Source: Clostridia bacterium
Lineage (GTDB): Bacteria; Bacillota; Clostridia; Oscillospirales; Butyricicoccaceae
NCBI GenBank assembly: GCA_021205365.1
Contig: JAJPXP010000064.1
Span: 1 to 51,347, forward strand
Length of the DNA: 51,347 bases
Reading direction: 5' to 3'
Positions 1 to 11,386 of this stretch are shown here, one piece after another. The position numbers and the translations under genes were made by a program. Within the stretch, counting starts at the first letter, position 1; each line of letters opens with the position of its first letter. The notes beneath the pieces were generated by a model. The model saw only the letters and a list, made by a program, of their open reading frames with translations. It did not search any database and was not told where the DNA came from.

Positions 1-165
1 TAAAAATACTGTATTGAAACACTGATATAACTATAATTTTACAAATCTGTCATCCCGCAGGAGCATTTCTCCTATGCTTCAGTGACAAACGATTGCGGGA
101 ATGTAGCATCAGTTCCACAGCACCTCTGCCATCATGCTTTCGCCAATTCACACGATCAAGTTCCT

Positions 166-1302
166 TTACTTTTTTACGGCTGCGATCAATCGGAAAATCT
201 GTTCTGCCATATTCTCCATGTTTGAACGTGCCGTTTCCTTGTGCATCGCTTGCTCCAGTGACATGACTCGTGGAAGAATCGAGAAATAGGCATCAATCCC
301 CTTTTCATGGCAGACCTCTGCCCCAGGCTGAATGCCTCCCGACAAGGCGATCACCGGAATATGATATTTTTTTGCAGCCGCTGCAACACCAGCAGGTGCT
401 TTTCCAAAGGCTGTCTGCCTGTCCAGACACCCTTCACCCGTTACAACAATATCTGCTGTTTTGACACATTCCTCCAGCTGCAGTGCCTGAAGGACGATCT
501 CAATGCCCGGTTTCAATTCGCCGTTGAGATAGCTCAAAAAAGCAAATCCAAGCCCGCCTGCAGCGCCAGCGCCGGGTACATCACGATAATCTCTTCCGAA
601 AACACTTGCTGTTATATCAGCAAACTGTGACATTGCTGTATCCAGCTGACGCCTGTTCGCTTCTGTCACACCCTTCTGCGGGCCAAAAATATAGGTACAT
701 CCCTTTTCTCCGCATAAAGGATTCGTTACATCACAGGCAATTTGAAAGTGGCATTCCGCCAGTTCTGGCAATACGCCAGATACATCGACCGAATATACTT
801 TTTCCAGGGAAGCAGCTGTTATGCCGCAATCTCTTCCCTCTTCGTCCAAAAACCGGAATCCCAATGCAGACAGCATACCGATGCCGCCGTCGTTCGTTGC
901 ACTTCCGCCAATTCCAATGATAAAGCTTCTGCTGCCGCGCTGGATTGCATCACAAATCATCTGGCCTACACCATATGTTGTAGCTTCCATCGGTTCTCTT
1001 CTATCCGACAGCGTAATGCCTGCGGCCGCTGCCATTTCCATAACCGCCATATTTCGTTCCGGTATATAACCATATTCTGCAATTACCGGCCGATCATACG
1101 GACCTATGGCCTCCAGAGAAATCTGTTGTCCGCCCAAAGCATCAACCAGCGCCTCTGTTGTGCCTTCTCCACCATCTGCTACCGGCTTTACGATAACTTC
1201 TGCCGTTGGAATTGCCCGAAGGATTCCCATTTTAACCGCAGTTCCTGCTTCCAAAGAAGAAAGACTGCCTTTCAGAGAATCGATTGCAATGACTACTTTC
1301 AT
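166..1302 (-). CDS. glxK: Glycerate kinase (GlxK/GarK family)
   Basis: Cytoplasmic enzyme that phosphorylates D-glycerate with ATP to 2- or 3-phosphoglycerate, feeding lower glycolysis. The 378-aa length fits the GlxK/GarK family. Visible family motifs are the N-terminal MKVVIAIDSLKGSLSS strand, DGGEGTTEAL near residue 45, GGSATNDGG near 131, and TGEGCLDRQTAFGKAP near 290. The start is preceded by GAAAGGAAATGAGAT, a usable ribosome site. It lies 231 bp behind the sugar transporter on the same strand. Inverted repeats in that gap suggest it may be transcribed separately, so a role in the lactose pathway is not established. The family call is secure; which hydroxyl is phosphorylated cannot be read from sequence. 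Confidence 0.93.
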   Translation of the reverse strand: MKVVIAIDSLKGSLSSLEAGTAVKMGILRAIPTAEVIVKPVADGGEGTTEALVDALGGQQISLEAIGPYDRPVIAEYGYIPERNMAVMEMAAAAGITLSDRREPMEATTYGVGQMICDAIQRGSRSFIIGIGGSATNDGGIGMLSALGFRFLDEEGRDCGITAASLEKVYSVDVSGVLPELAECHFQIACDVTNPLCGEKGCTYIFGPQKGVTEANRRQLDTAMSQFADITASVFGRDYRDVPGAGAAGGLGFAFLSYLNGELKPGIEIVLQALQLEECVKTADIVVTGEGCLDRQTAFGKAPAGVAAAAKKYHIPVIALSGGIQPGAEVCHEKGIDAYFSILPRVMSLEQAMHKETARSNMENMAEQIFRLIAAVKK

Positions 1303-1392
1303 ATCTCATTTCCTTTCGCTATATTTCATGAAGTATCCAAATGGCTGGTCTTTGCCAAAGCCAATTCCGCAGGCATCTCTTTGTTTTCAGGG

Positions 1393-1440
1393 TGACCGCA
1401 TATAAAATTTTTGCAGCCAGGATGCGGTCAAATTTATTTT
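1393..1440. repeat. Diverged copy of the integrase-tail repeat
   Basis: This 48-bp stretch matches 14372-14419 at 41 of 48 positions by direct alignment. Both begin with TGACCGCA, have ATAAAATTT in the middle, and end with TGCGGTCAAA-N-TTATTTT. The arms TGACCGCAT (1393-1401) and ATGCGGTCA (1422-1430) form an inverted repeat. The other copy sits directly behind a tyrosine integrase remnant, so this one may be the scar of a lost element. No integrase fragment is visible beside it. Confidence 0.5.
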
Positions 1441-1447
1441 GAGAGGC

Positions 1448-1486
1448 AATACTCCCCATCCGGCAATGATTCTGCCCGACAGGGAG
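1448..1486 (-). terminator. Possible terminator behind the sugar transporter
   Basis: Arms TACTCCC (1448-1454) and GGGAGTA (1480-1486), with an inner GGCA/TGCC pairing, make an extended hairpin about 50 bp after the transporter stop. There is no clear T-run, so it could instead be a processing or stability hairpin. Confidence 0.35.
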
Positions 1487-1533
1487 TACGCCGGACTTCA
1501 TATCAGTCCATTATGCACGCAATGTTTCCGCAA

Positions 1534-2907
1534 TTATGCATCTTTAGCTGCAAGAATCTTTTCGTTTGCCTTCTCTACATCCAATCTGGTCAGAATGAGG
1601 GTGATAACCAGATTAATGCCCATCGGAATCCACAGATACATGATGTGCAGCATGTTCAGGCAGGAAGCAGACTGTACTGCTGCGCCGCCTACATATCCAC
1701 TGAATGCCAGCAGCCAGCCTGCGATTGCAGTGCCGATGCCGCCGCCTAGCTTGGTGCCGAGGGAAGTGCAGGAATACATGGTGCCGTCAACACGCTTTCC
1801 TGTGGTCAGGTAGGTATACTCCGAGCAGGTTGCAATCAAAGCATTCATATCACCCTGCAGCGGGCTCATGCCGATCGCTGCAATTGCAGTGCATGCAAGC
1901 ATCAGCGGAACGCTGCCCATATAGCCGGCAACAACAACACCAAGGCGTCCGATCGTGCCAAGGGTATATCCCATGAAATTCAGCTTATACATGCCCTTAA
2001 ACTTTGCTACAAGTGTAGGCGTAAACAGCAGACCAATAATCATCGGAATATTGATTGCCCAGGAGAATACGCCCAAAAGGTTTGCATTGTTCAGCACATA
2101 GGTCATGTAGTAGATGCCCATGTTTAAAGTTGCGGAGTAAATCTGCATCAGAATGTACGATGCACAGATCATTAGGTAATACTTGTTATGAATCAGCAGC
2201 TTAAATGCATCGATCAGGCTATACTTTTCTTCCGGTTCGTCGGACTTTTTGTCTGCATCACTGTCATTGAGTTCTTCCGGAGGCAGCTCCTTAACAGACA
2301 TAACCGACAAAGTGTTTGAAATTACACCAACGATTGCATAGATGATCGCCACTGTTCTCCATGCACCTGCACCGCCGCCAAAGTAAGCAACCATACCTAC
2401 GGTGATGGACTGGATCAGCATACTGGTGCCGAATGCAAACATGAAACGGATGGAACCCATCTGAACACGCTCATGGTTATTCTTGGTAATCAGTGCGGTC
2501 AGAGCAGAGTATGCAATGTTATTGGCAGTATAGAAACCTGCATTCAGAACCGTGTACGCAATGAAGAACCATGCATACTGTGCGAAAGAGCTGAGGTCAG
2601 CCGGAATGACGAAGATTGCAACCAGGCAGATCGCACAGCCAAAGTATCCATAAAACATCCACGGACGCGCCTTACCCATTTTGCTGTGGGTTTTGTCGAT
2701 CAAAGAACCAAAGAAAATATCACTTACACCATCAAACAGCTTAGAAACTGCAATCAGTGTACCGACGATACCTGCGTTCATGCCAACGGTATCGGTCAGG
2801 AATATCATAACAAAGGCAGACAACAGTGCATATACTACGTTACCAGCGATATCACCTGAACCGTAACCAACTTTATTATACCACTTTAAATACTTTTTTT
2901 CTTCCAT
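1534..2907 (-). CDS. GPH-family sugar/cation symporter, probable lactose importer
   Basis: Membrane transporter of the glycoside-pentoside-hexuronide:cation symporter family (MelB, LacS, XynB relatives), 457 aa. The N-terminus KVGYGSGDIAGN and the loop DGVSDIFFGSLIDKTHSKMG-KARPW (residues about 60-85) are the family signature; the acidic residues there bind the coupling cation in MelB. About twelve hydrophobic segments are apparent. A charged central loop near residues 205-225 (DSDADKKSDEPEEK) is normal. It lacks the C-terminal EIIA-like domain of LacS, so there is no sign of HPr-dependent regulation. Its start lies 23 bp after the lacZ stop, with an AAGGAG site, so the two are co-transcribed. 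Lactose as substrate is inferred from that linkage. Confidence 0.9.
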   Translation of the reverse strand: MEEKKYLKWYNKVGYGSGDIAGNVVYALLSAFVMIFLTDTVGMNAGIVGTLIAVSKLFDGVSDIFFGSLIDKTHSKMGKARPWMFYGYFGCAICLVAIFVIPADLSSFAQYAWFFIAYTVLNAGFYTANNIAYSALTALITKNNHERVQMGSIRFMFAFGTSMLIQSITVGMVAYFGGGAGAWRTVAIIYAIVGVISNTLSVMSVKELPPEELNDSDADKKSDEPEEKYSLIDAFKLLIHNKYYLMICASYILMQIYSATLNMGIYYMTYVLNNANLLGVFSWAINIPMIIGLLFTPTLVAKFKGMYKLNFMGYTLGTIGRLGVVVAGYMGSVPLMLACTAIAAIGMSPLQGDMNALIATCSEYTYLTTGKRVDGTMYSCTSLGTKLGGGIGTAIAGWLLAFSGYVGGAAVQSASCLNMLHIMYLWIPMGINLVITLILTRLDVEKANEKILAAKDA

Positions 2908-2930
2908 AATGCATTCTCCTTACATATTAT

Positions 2931-6032
<3,102 letters not shown>

Positions 6033-6035
6033 TTA

Positions 6036-6087
6036 ACGCAATAATTGTTGCGTAAAATAACTTTATTCATTACTTTTTCTCTTCCAA
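6036..6087 (-). promoter_or_regulatory. Putative lacZ promoter with overlapping palindromic operator
   Basis: On the minus strand TTGGAA (6087-6082), a 16-bp spacer and TAAAGT (6065-6060) resemble a vegetative promoter. The expected start point falls at the edge of a perfect 6-6-6 palindrome, ACGCAA-TAATTG-TTGCGT (6036-6053), about 40 bp before the lacZ start codon. This position suits a LacI- or GntR-type repressor. No such regulator lies in the window, so the binding protein is unknown. Confidence 0.5.
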
Positions 6088-6153
6088 TGGACAGGATGGA
6101 TATAAATTATCCTGCCCATTCGAGTATAAGAAAATGTAACAGGCTGAATAATA

Positions 6154-7197
6154 TCAGCGCTCTTCTATTCCAAAACGGTAAACCGTTATATGTTTGTATG
6201 GTTCTCCCGCCAGCAGTACCGGTTTTTGAAACGCTGGACAGTTTACTGCATTCGGCGGATACTGTGTTTCCACACAAAAACCAGACCGGATATCATATAC
6301 TGCTTTTTCTTTTCCAGCAGGTAAGTTCTCCAGATAATTTCCTGTGTAAAGCTGCATGGCAGGCATATCCGATTCAACCAGAAGAGAAATACCATTTTTC
6401 TCACAAACCGCTTTTGCAAACGGGCGCATTCCATCGCCATCGATCAGATAATTATGGTCATATCCTCTCGCCTGCCTGATCTGCGGGAAATCATCATCCC
6501 AGTGCGCCTGAAAGCGGATCGGTTCATTCAAATCCAGCGGTGTTCCTGCAACTGGTTCAATCCGTCCATCCGGTGCGCCAGTCGTTCCCAGTGGCGTATA
6601 TTCCTTCGAAAAAACCTGTATTTTCTGTTCGCCTACACTTCCGCTGGCATGTCCTGCCAGATTAAAGTATGCATGATTGGACAGATTGCAAATGGTATCC
6701 TTATCACTAACTGCATGATAGGTCAGGGATAGTGCCCCATCCTCCAGTGAATACGTAACCGATACCTGTAGATTCCCCGGATAGCCCTCCTCTCCATCTT
6801 TGCTGATATAAGAAAGTGTGAATCCTTTTTCTGTAACAGCAGCTTTCCAGAGTTTCTTATCAAAGCCTGTTATGCCGCCATGCAGATGGCAAACACCGTT
6901 ATCATTGCATCTGAGAGGAATCTTTTTTTGCCCAATCATGACTTCATTTCCGGCAATACGGTTTGCACAGCGTCCAAGCAGTGCACCAATATAACAGGTC
7001 TGGTTTTCATATGCCTGTACACTGTCGAATCCGAGTACAACGTCTGTCATGTTTCCATCTAGGTCGGGCACATACAAACTTTGAATCGTTCCTCCCAATG
7101 TCAGGATTCCTACCTGGCATTTGTCATCCGTGAGCCAAAAGCGCTCTACTTTTTGGCCATTCTTTGTTGTTCCAAACGGTTCTGATGTAACTTTCAT
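6154..7197 (-). CDS. galM: Aldose 1-epimerase (mutarotase)
   Basis: Interconverts alpha and beta anomers of galactose/glucose; the beta-galactose released by LacZ must become alpha-galactose for GalK. Length 347 aa is typical. Motifs: LLGRCANRIAGN (about residues 73-84), NLSNHAYFNLAGH with the conserved histidine (about 167-179), RGYDHNYLID (about 237) and the catalytic glutamate region FCVETQYPPNAVN (about 307). The start is preceded by AGGAGGGCCCA. It is separated from galT by 304 bp of structured spacer and from lacZ by 157 bp. It may therefore be read through from the gal genes or from its own weak promoter. Confidence 0.95.
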   Translation of the reverse strand: MKVTSEPFGTTKNGQKVERFWLTDDKCQVGILTLGGTIQSLYVPDLDGNMTDVVLGFDSVQAYENQTCYIGALLGRCANRIAGNEVMIGQKKIPLRCNDNGVCHLHGGITGFDKKLWKAAVTEKGFTLSYISKDGEEGYPGNLQVSVTYSLEDGALSLTYHAVSDKDTICNLSNHAYFNLAGHASGSVGEQKIQVFSKEYTPLGTTGAPDGRIEPVAGTPLDLNEPIRFQAHWDDDFPQIRQARGYDHNYLIDGDGMRPFAKAVCEKNGISLLVESDMPAMQLYTGNYLENLPAGKEKAVYDIRSGFCVETQYPPNAVNCPAFQKPVLLAGEPYKHITVYRFGIEER

Positions 7198-7501
7198 TGG
7201 GCCCTCCTCTTATTTTTACCGGTTTCTTGCTTTCATCCTATTTGTGGTGCCGGAAATACCAAGCCGAACACCTAAAACATCCCGGCTATCAATTGTAGTA
7301 TGTTGTTCCAGTAAAATTTTGATTTCATGTTGCGACAGCCGGGATGTTGGGTTTCTGTCTGGAGCATATTGCTCCAGATTTGGAATAGATAAGGTCGGAT
7401 GAGTATGCTTTCATCCTATTTTTTGTCCATACTGGAAAGAGAAAAGAGAATAAATATTAGTATGGGCAATGGTATGTTCAATCAGAAAACCTGATAGAAG
7501 A
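7198..7501. other. Structured 304-bp spacer between galT and galM
   Basis: No ORF is convincing here. The spacer holds a 12-bp perfect inverted repeat with arms AACATCCCGGCT (7276-7287) and AGCCGGGATGTT (7337-7348), and a compact palindrome TCTGGAGCA-TAT-TGCTCCAGA (7358-7378). It also has a 16-bp direct repeat TGCTTTCATCCTATTT at 7228-7243 and 7406-7421, and small hairpins at 7397-7416 and 7481-7495. A weak minus-strand promoter pair, TTGAAC (7481-7476) with TAATAT 16 bp on, is possible. None of the hairpins carries a clear T-run in the transcribed direction. Confidence 0.7.
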
Positions 7502-8992
7502 TCAAACAGAAGAAATAAATTTCAGAAATGCCTGTTTGCCTGCTTCGTTGCGCTTATAAACGCCGGCATGCTCTAGTACCTTCGCAAATACAATGCCAAC
7601 TTCCTTTTGAAGGATGTCCATCGTATTTTCTTCAGTGAAGGTATATTTTGTTTTCAGTTCATCCACCCAGTCTGCGTGCTTTGCAATGCGTCCATCTGCA
7701 CGGACATCCGAGCCAGAAACCAGTGCCTGTCCGAGCACGGCAAGCTCTTCCTTGAGCCGGGCCGGAAGAACAGCCAGGCCCATGACCTCAATCAAGCCGA
7801 TGTTTTCCTTCTTGATGTGATGCAGCTCCGCATGCGGGTGATAAACGCCCAGCGGATGCTCTTCTGTTGTGATGTTGTTGCGAAGCACGAGGTCAAGCTC
7901 AAATTTGCCGTCGCGCTGACGTGCAATCGGTGTGATTGTATTGTGCAGTTCGCCATCGGTTTCCGCGAAAACAAAGGCTTCTTCATCGGTATAATTACGC
8001 CATGCAGCAAGAATTTTCGCGCCCAATGCAACCAGCGCATTGTCATCTGCACTGCGCAGCCGGATGACAGACATTGGCCACTTGACAATGCCAGCTTCAA
8101 CATGCTCAAAGCCTTCGAAGGTTAGCGGAGTTTCCGCCGGCGCCTTTTCCATGGCGAACGTATAATGTCCGCCCTGGAAATGGTCATGTGCCAGAATCGA
8201 GCCGCCGACAATCGGCAGGTCCGCATTGGAACCGACAAAGTAATGCGGGAACTGTTTTACAAAGTCCAGCAGTTTGCGGAACGTTGCCGGTTCAATTTTC
8301 ATGGGAGTATGCAATGAGTTAAAAACGATGCAATGTTCGTTGTAATAAACGTAAGGGGAGTATTGCATAAACCAGTTGCTGTCATTGATGACAACGGGTA
8401 TAATGCGGTGGTTTTGTCTCGCGGGATGGTTGACCCGTCCTGCATAGCCTTCATTTTCTTTGCAGAGCAGGCACTTCGGATAAGAAGCCTGCGGCAGAAG
8501 TTTTGCGGCTGCAATCGCCTTCGGGTCTTTTTCCGGCTTGGAAAGATTGATGGTGATATCCAAATCACCATATTCTGTCGGTGCAACCCACTTCACATCC
8601 TTTGCAATGCGGTCGCGGCGGATGTAATTGGTATCCTGACTGAATTTGTAATACCAGTCGGTTGCTGCCTGCGGGCTCTGCTCATATAACTCATGGAATT
8701 TCCTGCGAATTTCACTCGGCATCGGTGTGATAGCACCCATCAGCTTGGTATCAAACAGATCACGGTATACGATACTGTTTTCTGTCAACGCACCTGTTTC
8801 CAGCGCGCAGTCACACAGATGGTCAAGAATAACAGATAATTCCATTTTTTCTATTTCTTTTGGCGGTTCTACATAGCTGTCTGCGCCGATGACCTGTAAA
8901 ATCTGATTGACTGCCCATGTTTCATCTGCTTTTTCAATCAGATCGTTTTTCTCTGCATAAGCGATGAGTTCCTGTATGCTCTTATTTATCAT
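7502..8992 (-). CDS. galT: UDP-glucose--hexose-1-phosphate uridylyltransferase, Firmicutes type
   Basis: Transfers UMP from UDP-glucose to galactose-1-phosphate in the Leloir pathway. At 496 aa this is the long Firmicutes class (GalT of Bacillus/Lactobacillus type), not the 348-aa E. coli class. Motifs include GGSILAHDHFQGGHY, the histidine cluster YHPHAELHHIKKENIGLIEVMGLAVLP, and an N-terminal helical domain. The ATG at 8992 is chosen because GAGG lies just upstream, overlapping the end of galE, and because family proteins begin near INKSIQELIAYA. A longer in-frame ORF to 9124 overlaps galE by 122 bp and is not supported. The gap to galE is 10 bp, so the genes are translationally close. Confidence 0.96.
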   Translation of the reverse strand: MINKSIQELIAYAEKNDLIEKADETWAVNQILQVIGADSYVEPPKEIEKMELSVILDHLCDCALETGALTENSIVYRDLFDTKLMGAITPMPSEIRRKFHELYEQSPQAATDWYYKFSQDTNYIRRDRIAKDVKWVAPTEYGDLDITINLSKPEKDPKAIAAAKLLPQASYPKCLLCKENEGYAGRVNHPARQNHRIIPVVINDSNWFMQYSPYVYYNEHCIVFNSLHTPMKIEPATFRKLLDFVKQFPHYFVGSNADLPIVGGSILAHDHFQGGHYTFAMEKAPAETPLTFEGFEHVEAGIVKWPMSVIRLRSADDNALVALGAKILAAWRNYTDEEAFVFAETDGELHNTITPIARQRDGKFELDLVLRNNITTEEHPLGVYHPHAELHHIKKENIGLIEVMGLAVLPARLKEELAVLGQALVSGSDVRADGRIAKHADWVDELKTKYTFTEENTMDILQKEVGIVFAKVLEHAGVYKRNEAGKQAFLKFISSV

Positions 8993-9002
8993 ATTAACAA
9001 CC

Positions 9003-9992
9003 TCATTTTGCAAAGCCGTTCGGATGATTCTTGTGCCAATTCCATGCGGTTGCAATGATCTCTTCGAGATCTGCATGCTGCGGATTCCAGCCGAGCACGT
9101 CACGGGCCTTTTCACTCGATGCAATCAGCTGTGCCGGATCGCCAGCCCGTCTCGGTGTTGTCTTTGCCGGAATCGGATGCCCCGTGACTTCCCGTGCCAT
9201 ATCAATGACTTCCTTTACTGTAAATCCGACACCGTTTCCAAGGTTGAAAATATTGCTCTTGCCGCCGTTCATCAGATAATCCATGGCAAGGATATGTGCC
9301 TGAGCCAGATCGGTTACGTGGATGTAGTCACGGATACAGGTTCCATCTTTGGTTGCATAATCATCACCGAAGATGGAAATAAACTCCCGCTGACCATTCG
9401 GAACCTGTAGAATCAACGGAATCAGATGGGATTCCGGATGATGCGCTTCACCGATACGGCCAGAAGCATGTGCGCCGCAAGCATTGAAGTAACGCAGGGA
9501 TACGAAGCGCAGTCCATGTGCCGCGCTTGTCCACTTGAACATCTTTTCCATGCTCAGTTTGGTTTCACCATAACAGTTCGTCGGCTCGGTGCGGTCGGTT
9601 TCCAAAATTGGAACGCGCTCTGGCTCGCCATACGTTGCGGCAGTCGAGGAAAATACAATCTTGTCAATGCCGTGTGCTACCATGGATTCGAGCAGAACCT
9701 TGGTGCCGCACAGATTGTTGTCATAATATTTCAATGGGTTCGTCATGGATTCGCCAACCAAGGAATTGGCTGCGAAATGGATGACGCCTTCAATCGTTTC
9801 GTTGTCAAATACAGAATCGACAAATGCGCGGTCACGGATATCACCCTGATAGAACTTTGCCTTCGGGTGGACTGCTTCGATGTGTCCGGTTTCCAGATTG
9901 TCCACAATAACGACCTCTTTACCTGCGTCAATCAGTTCATATACGGTATGCGAACCAATGTAGCCAGCGCCGCCTAATACCAAAATAGACAT
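9003..9992 (-). CDS. galE: UDP-glucose 4-epimerase
   Basis: Interconverts UDP-galactose and UDP-glucose using tightly bound NAD. This regenerates UDP-glucose for GalT and supplies UDP-galactose for glycans. The 329-aa protein is a short-chain dehydrogenase: NAD-binding GGAGYIGSHTVYEL at the N-terminus, the serine in FSSTAATYGEP (about residue 118), and the catalytic Tyr/Lys pair in NCYGETKLSMEKM (about 143). It ends 10 bp before galT and starts 16 bp after galK, with AGGAGGAAATTGAA upstream of the start, so it is the middle gene of a tight galK-galE-galT operon. Confidence 0.97.
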   Translation of the reverse strand: MSILVLGGAGYIGSHTVYELIDAGKEVVIVDNLETGHIEAVHPKAKFYQGDIRDRAFVDSVFDNETIEGVIHFAANSLVGESMTNPLKYYDNNLCGTKVLLESMVAHGIDKIVFSSTAATYGEPERVPILETDRTEPTNCYGETKLSMEKMFKWTSAAHGLRFVSLRYFNACGAHASGRIGEAHHPESHLIPLILQVPNGQREFISIFGDDYATKDGTCIRDYIHVTDLAQAHILAMDYLMNGGKSNIFNLGNGVGFTVKEVIDMAREVTGHPIPAKTTPRRAGDPAQLIASSEKARDVLGWNPQHADLEEIIATAWNWHKNHPNGFAK

Positions 9993-10008
9993 TTCAATTT
10001 CCTCCTTC

Positions 10009-11304
10009 TCATTCCATGATAACTACGCCGCCTGCCGGACGAATCTCCAGCACATGACATGCATCTTTACCCAGGACAGCTTCAATGGTTGACTTGAAAT
10101 ACGGAAGCATATCGTTGGGAACAAATGCTTGAATGGTTCCTGCGAAACCGCCGCCATGTACACGAACAGCGCCGCGGTCACCCAAAATGTTTTCTGCCAG
10201 GGCCAGTGCAATGGACATATCCTGCTTTTCCGGATTAACGCCGGTATAGACGTTTTGCAGATACATGGCAGAAGAACGTCCGGAACGACGAACCAGCTGA
10301 CGGAATCTCTCGAAATTGCCACGCTCCAGTGCATCCCTTTCATCAGCTGCCCGGCGGTTTTCTGTGAAGAAATGCATGGCACGCAATACAGCACGATCCC
10401 CAAGCTGTCTGCGCAGAGAAGGAATGGAACGCAAAAATTCCGCCTCATTTACTTCCCGCAATACCTGCTTTCCGAGTGCAGCAGCAATTTCTCCCATTTC
10501 TCTCGGAATTGCAGCATAATCCGCTGTCAACTCTGCATGATCACCGCCAGTGTCGATAATACACAAGGAATGTTCACTCGCCTGCATATCATATGGAATA
10601 CACTGAACAATCGGATCGGATTCTTTTTCAAAGTCAATGGCAATGATTCCACCGACGGAGGACGCCATCTGGTCCATCAGCCCACACGGTTTTCCAAAAT
10701 AAATATTTTCCGCATACTGGCCAATCTTTGCAATATCAATTGCTGACAGGCCGTCTTCACAGAAGAACAGATTCACAATAACACCGATCATGGTTTCATA
10801 AGCTGCGGAAGAGGAAAGACCAGAACCACGCAGAACATTACTAATCATATAGGCATCAAAGCCTTTTACCTGAAATCCCAGCTTATACGCTCCGGCAGCA
10901 ACGCCACGAATAAGGGCCGCTGTACGGTTTGTTTCCTCCGGATGCGGTGTCAGATCCGTTAAATCAACCTCATCGAGCGGATAGCCTTCCGACTGAATGC
11001 GAATAATCTGACTGTCATTCGGTGCCGCACAAGCAACAATATCCAGATTTACGCTTGCTGCAAGCACCTTGCCATGCTGATGATCCGTATGGTTGCCGCC
11101 TAACTCAGTGCGACCCGGCGCACTGAACAATGCAATCTCATTTTTCTTTCCAAACGTTGCACAGAATCCATCTATGACATGAAGCATTCTGCTCCGGTAT
11201 GTGCTTAACTGTTCACTTCCGGCGCTGCATCCGTATACTTCACAGATATCAGTATCCGCTTTTCCTGTGCGTATTATGAGTTCCGCCTTTTCTAATTCGA
11301 TCAT
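10009..11304 (-). CDS. galK: Galactokinase
   Basis: Phosphorylates alpha-D-galactose to galactose-1-phosphate with ATP, the first Leloir step. GHMP kinase fold: substrate motif FSAPGRTELGGNHTDHQHGKVL (about residues 59-80, with GRTE and HTDH), ATP loop VLRGSGLSSSAAYE (about 157-170) and C-terminal RVHGGGFAGTIQAF (about 378-391). At 431 aa it carries an N-terminal extension of about 40 residues compared with E. coli GalK, as is common in Clostridia. The start has GAGGTGAA just upstream. It is the first gene of the gal operon and is transcribed divergently from the AraC regulator, whose start is 82 bp away. Confidence 0.96.
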   Translation of the reverse strand: MIELEKAELIIRTGKADTDICEVYGCSAGSEQLSTYRSRMLHVIDGFCATFGKKNEIALFSAPGRTELGGNHTDHQHGKVLAASVNLDIVACAAPNDSQIIRIQSEGYPLDEVDLTDLTPHPEETNRTAALIRGVAAGAYKLGFQVKGFDAYMISNVLRGSGLSSSAAYETMIGVIVNLFFCEDGLSAIDIAKIGQYAENIYFGKPCGLMDQMASSVGGIIAIDFEKESDPIVQCIPYDMQASEHSLCIIDTGGDHAELTADYAAIPREMGEIAAALGKQVLREVNEAEFLRSIPSLRRQLGDRAVLRAMHFFTENRRAADERDALERGNFERFRQLVRRSGRSSAMYLQNVYTGVNPEKQDMSIALALAENILGDRGAVRVHGGGFAGTIQAFVPNDMLPYFKSTIEAVLGKDACHVLEIRPAGGVVIME

Positions 11305-11320
11305 TTCATTTCACCTCAGT

Positions 11321-11349
11321 TTTAAATTGTTTGCTGTTTATGCTATAAT
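11321..11349 (+). promoter_or_regulatory. Putative promoter of the gal-linked AraC regulator
   Basis: TATAAT at 11344-11349 lies 38 bp before the regulator's start codon. The best -35 at 17-bp spacing is TTTAAA (11321-11326), which is weak, as expected for a regulated promoter. The galK promoter must lie in the same 82-bp gap, so control of both directions is likely to overlap. Confidence 0.55.
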
Positions 11350-11386
11350 ATTTTTATTCTTGATCCCACGCTACGGAGGATACCCT

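Noticed and set aside
8993..9124. N-terminal extension of galT overlapping galE
   Set aside because: The extra 44 codons lie inside galE, have no ribosome site, and do not resemble the family; the ATG at 8992 has GAGG upstream and the usual family start.
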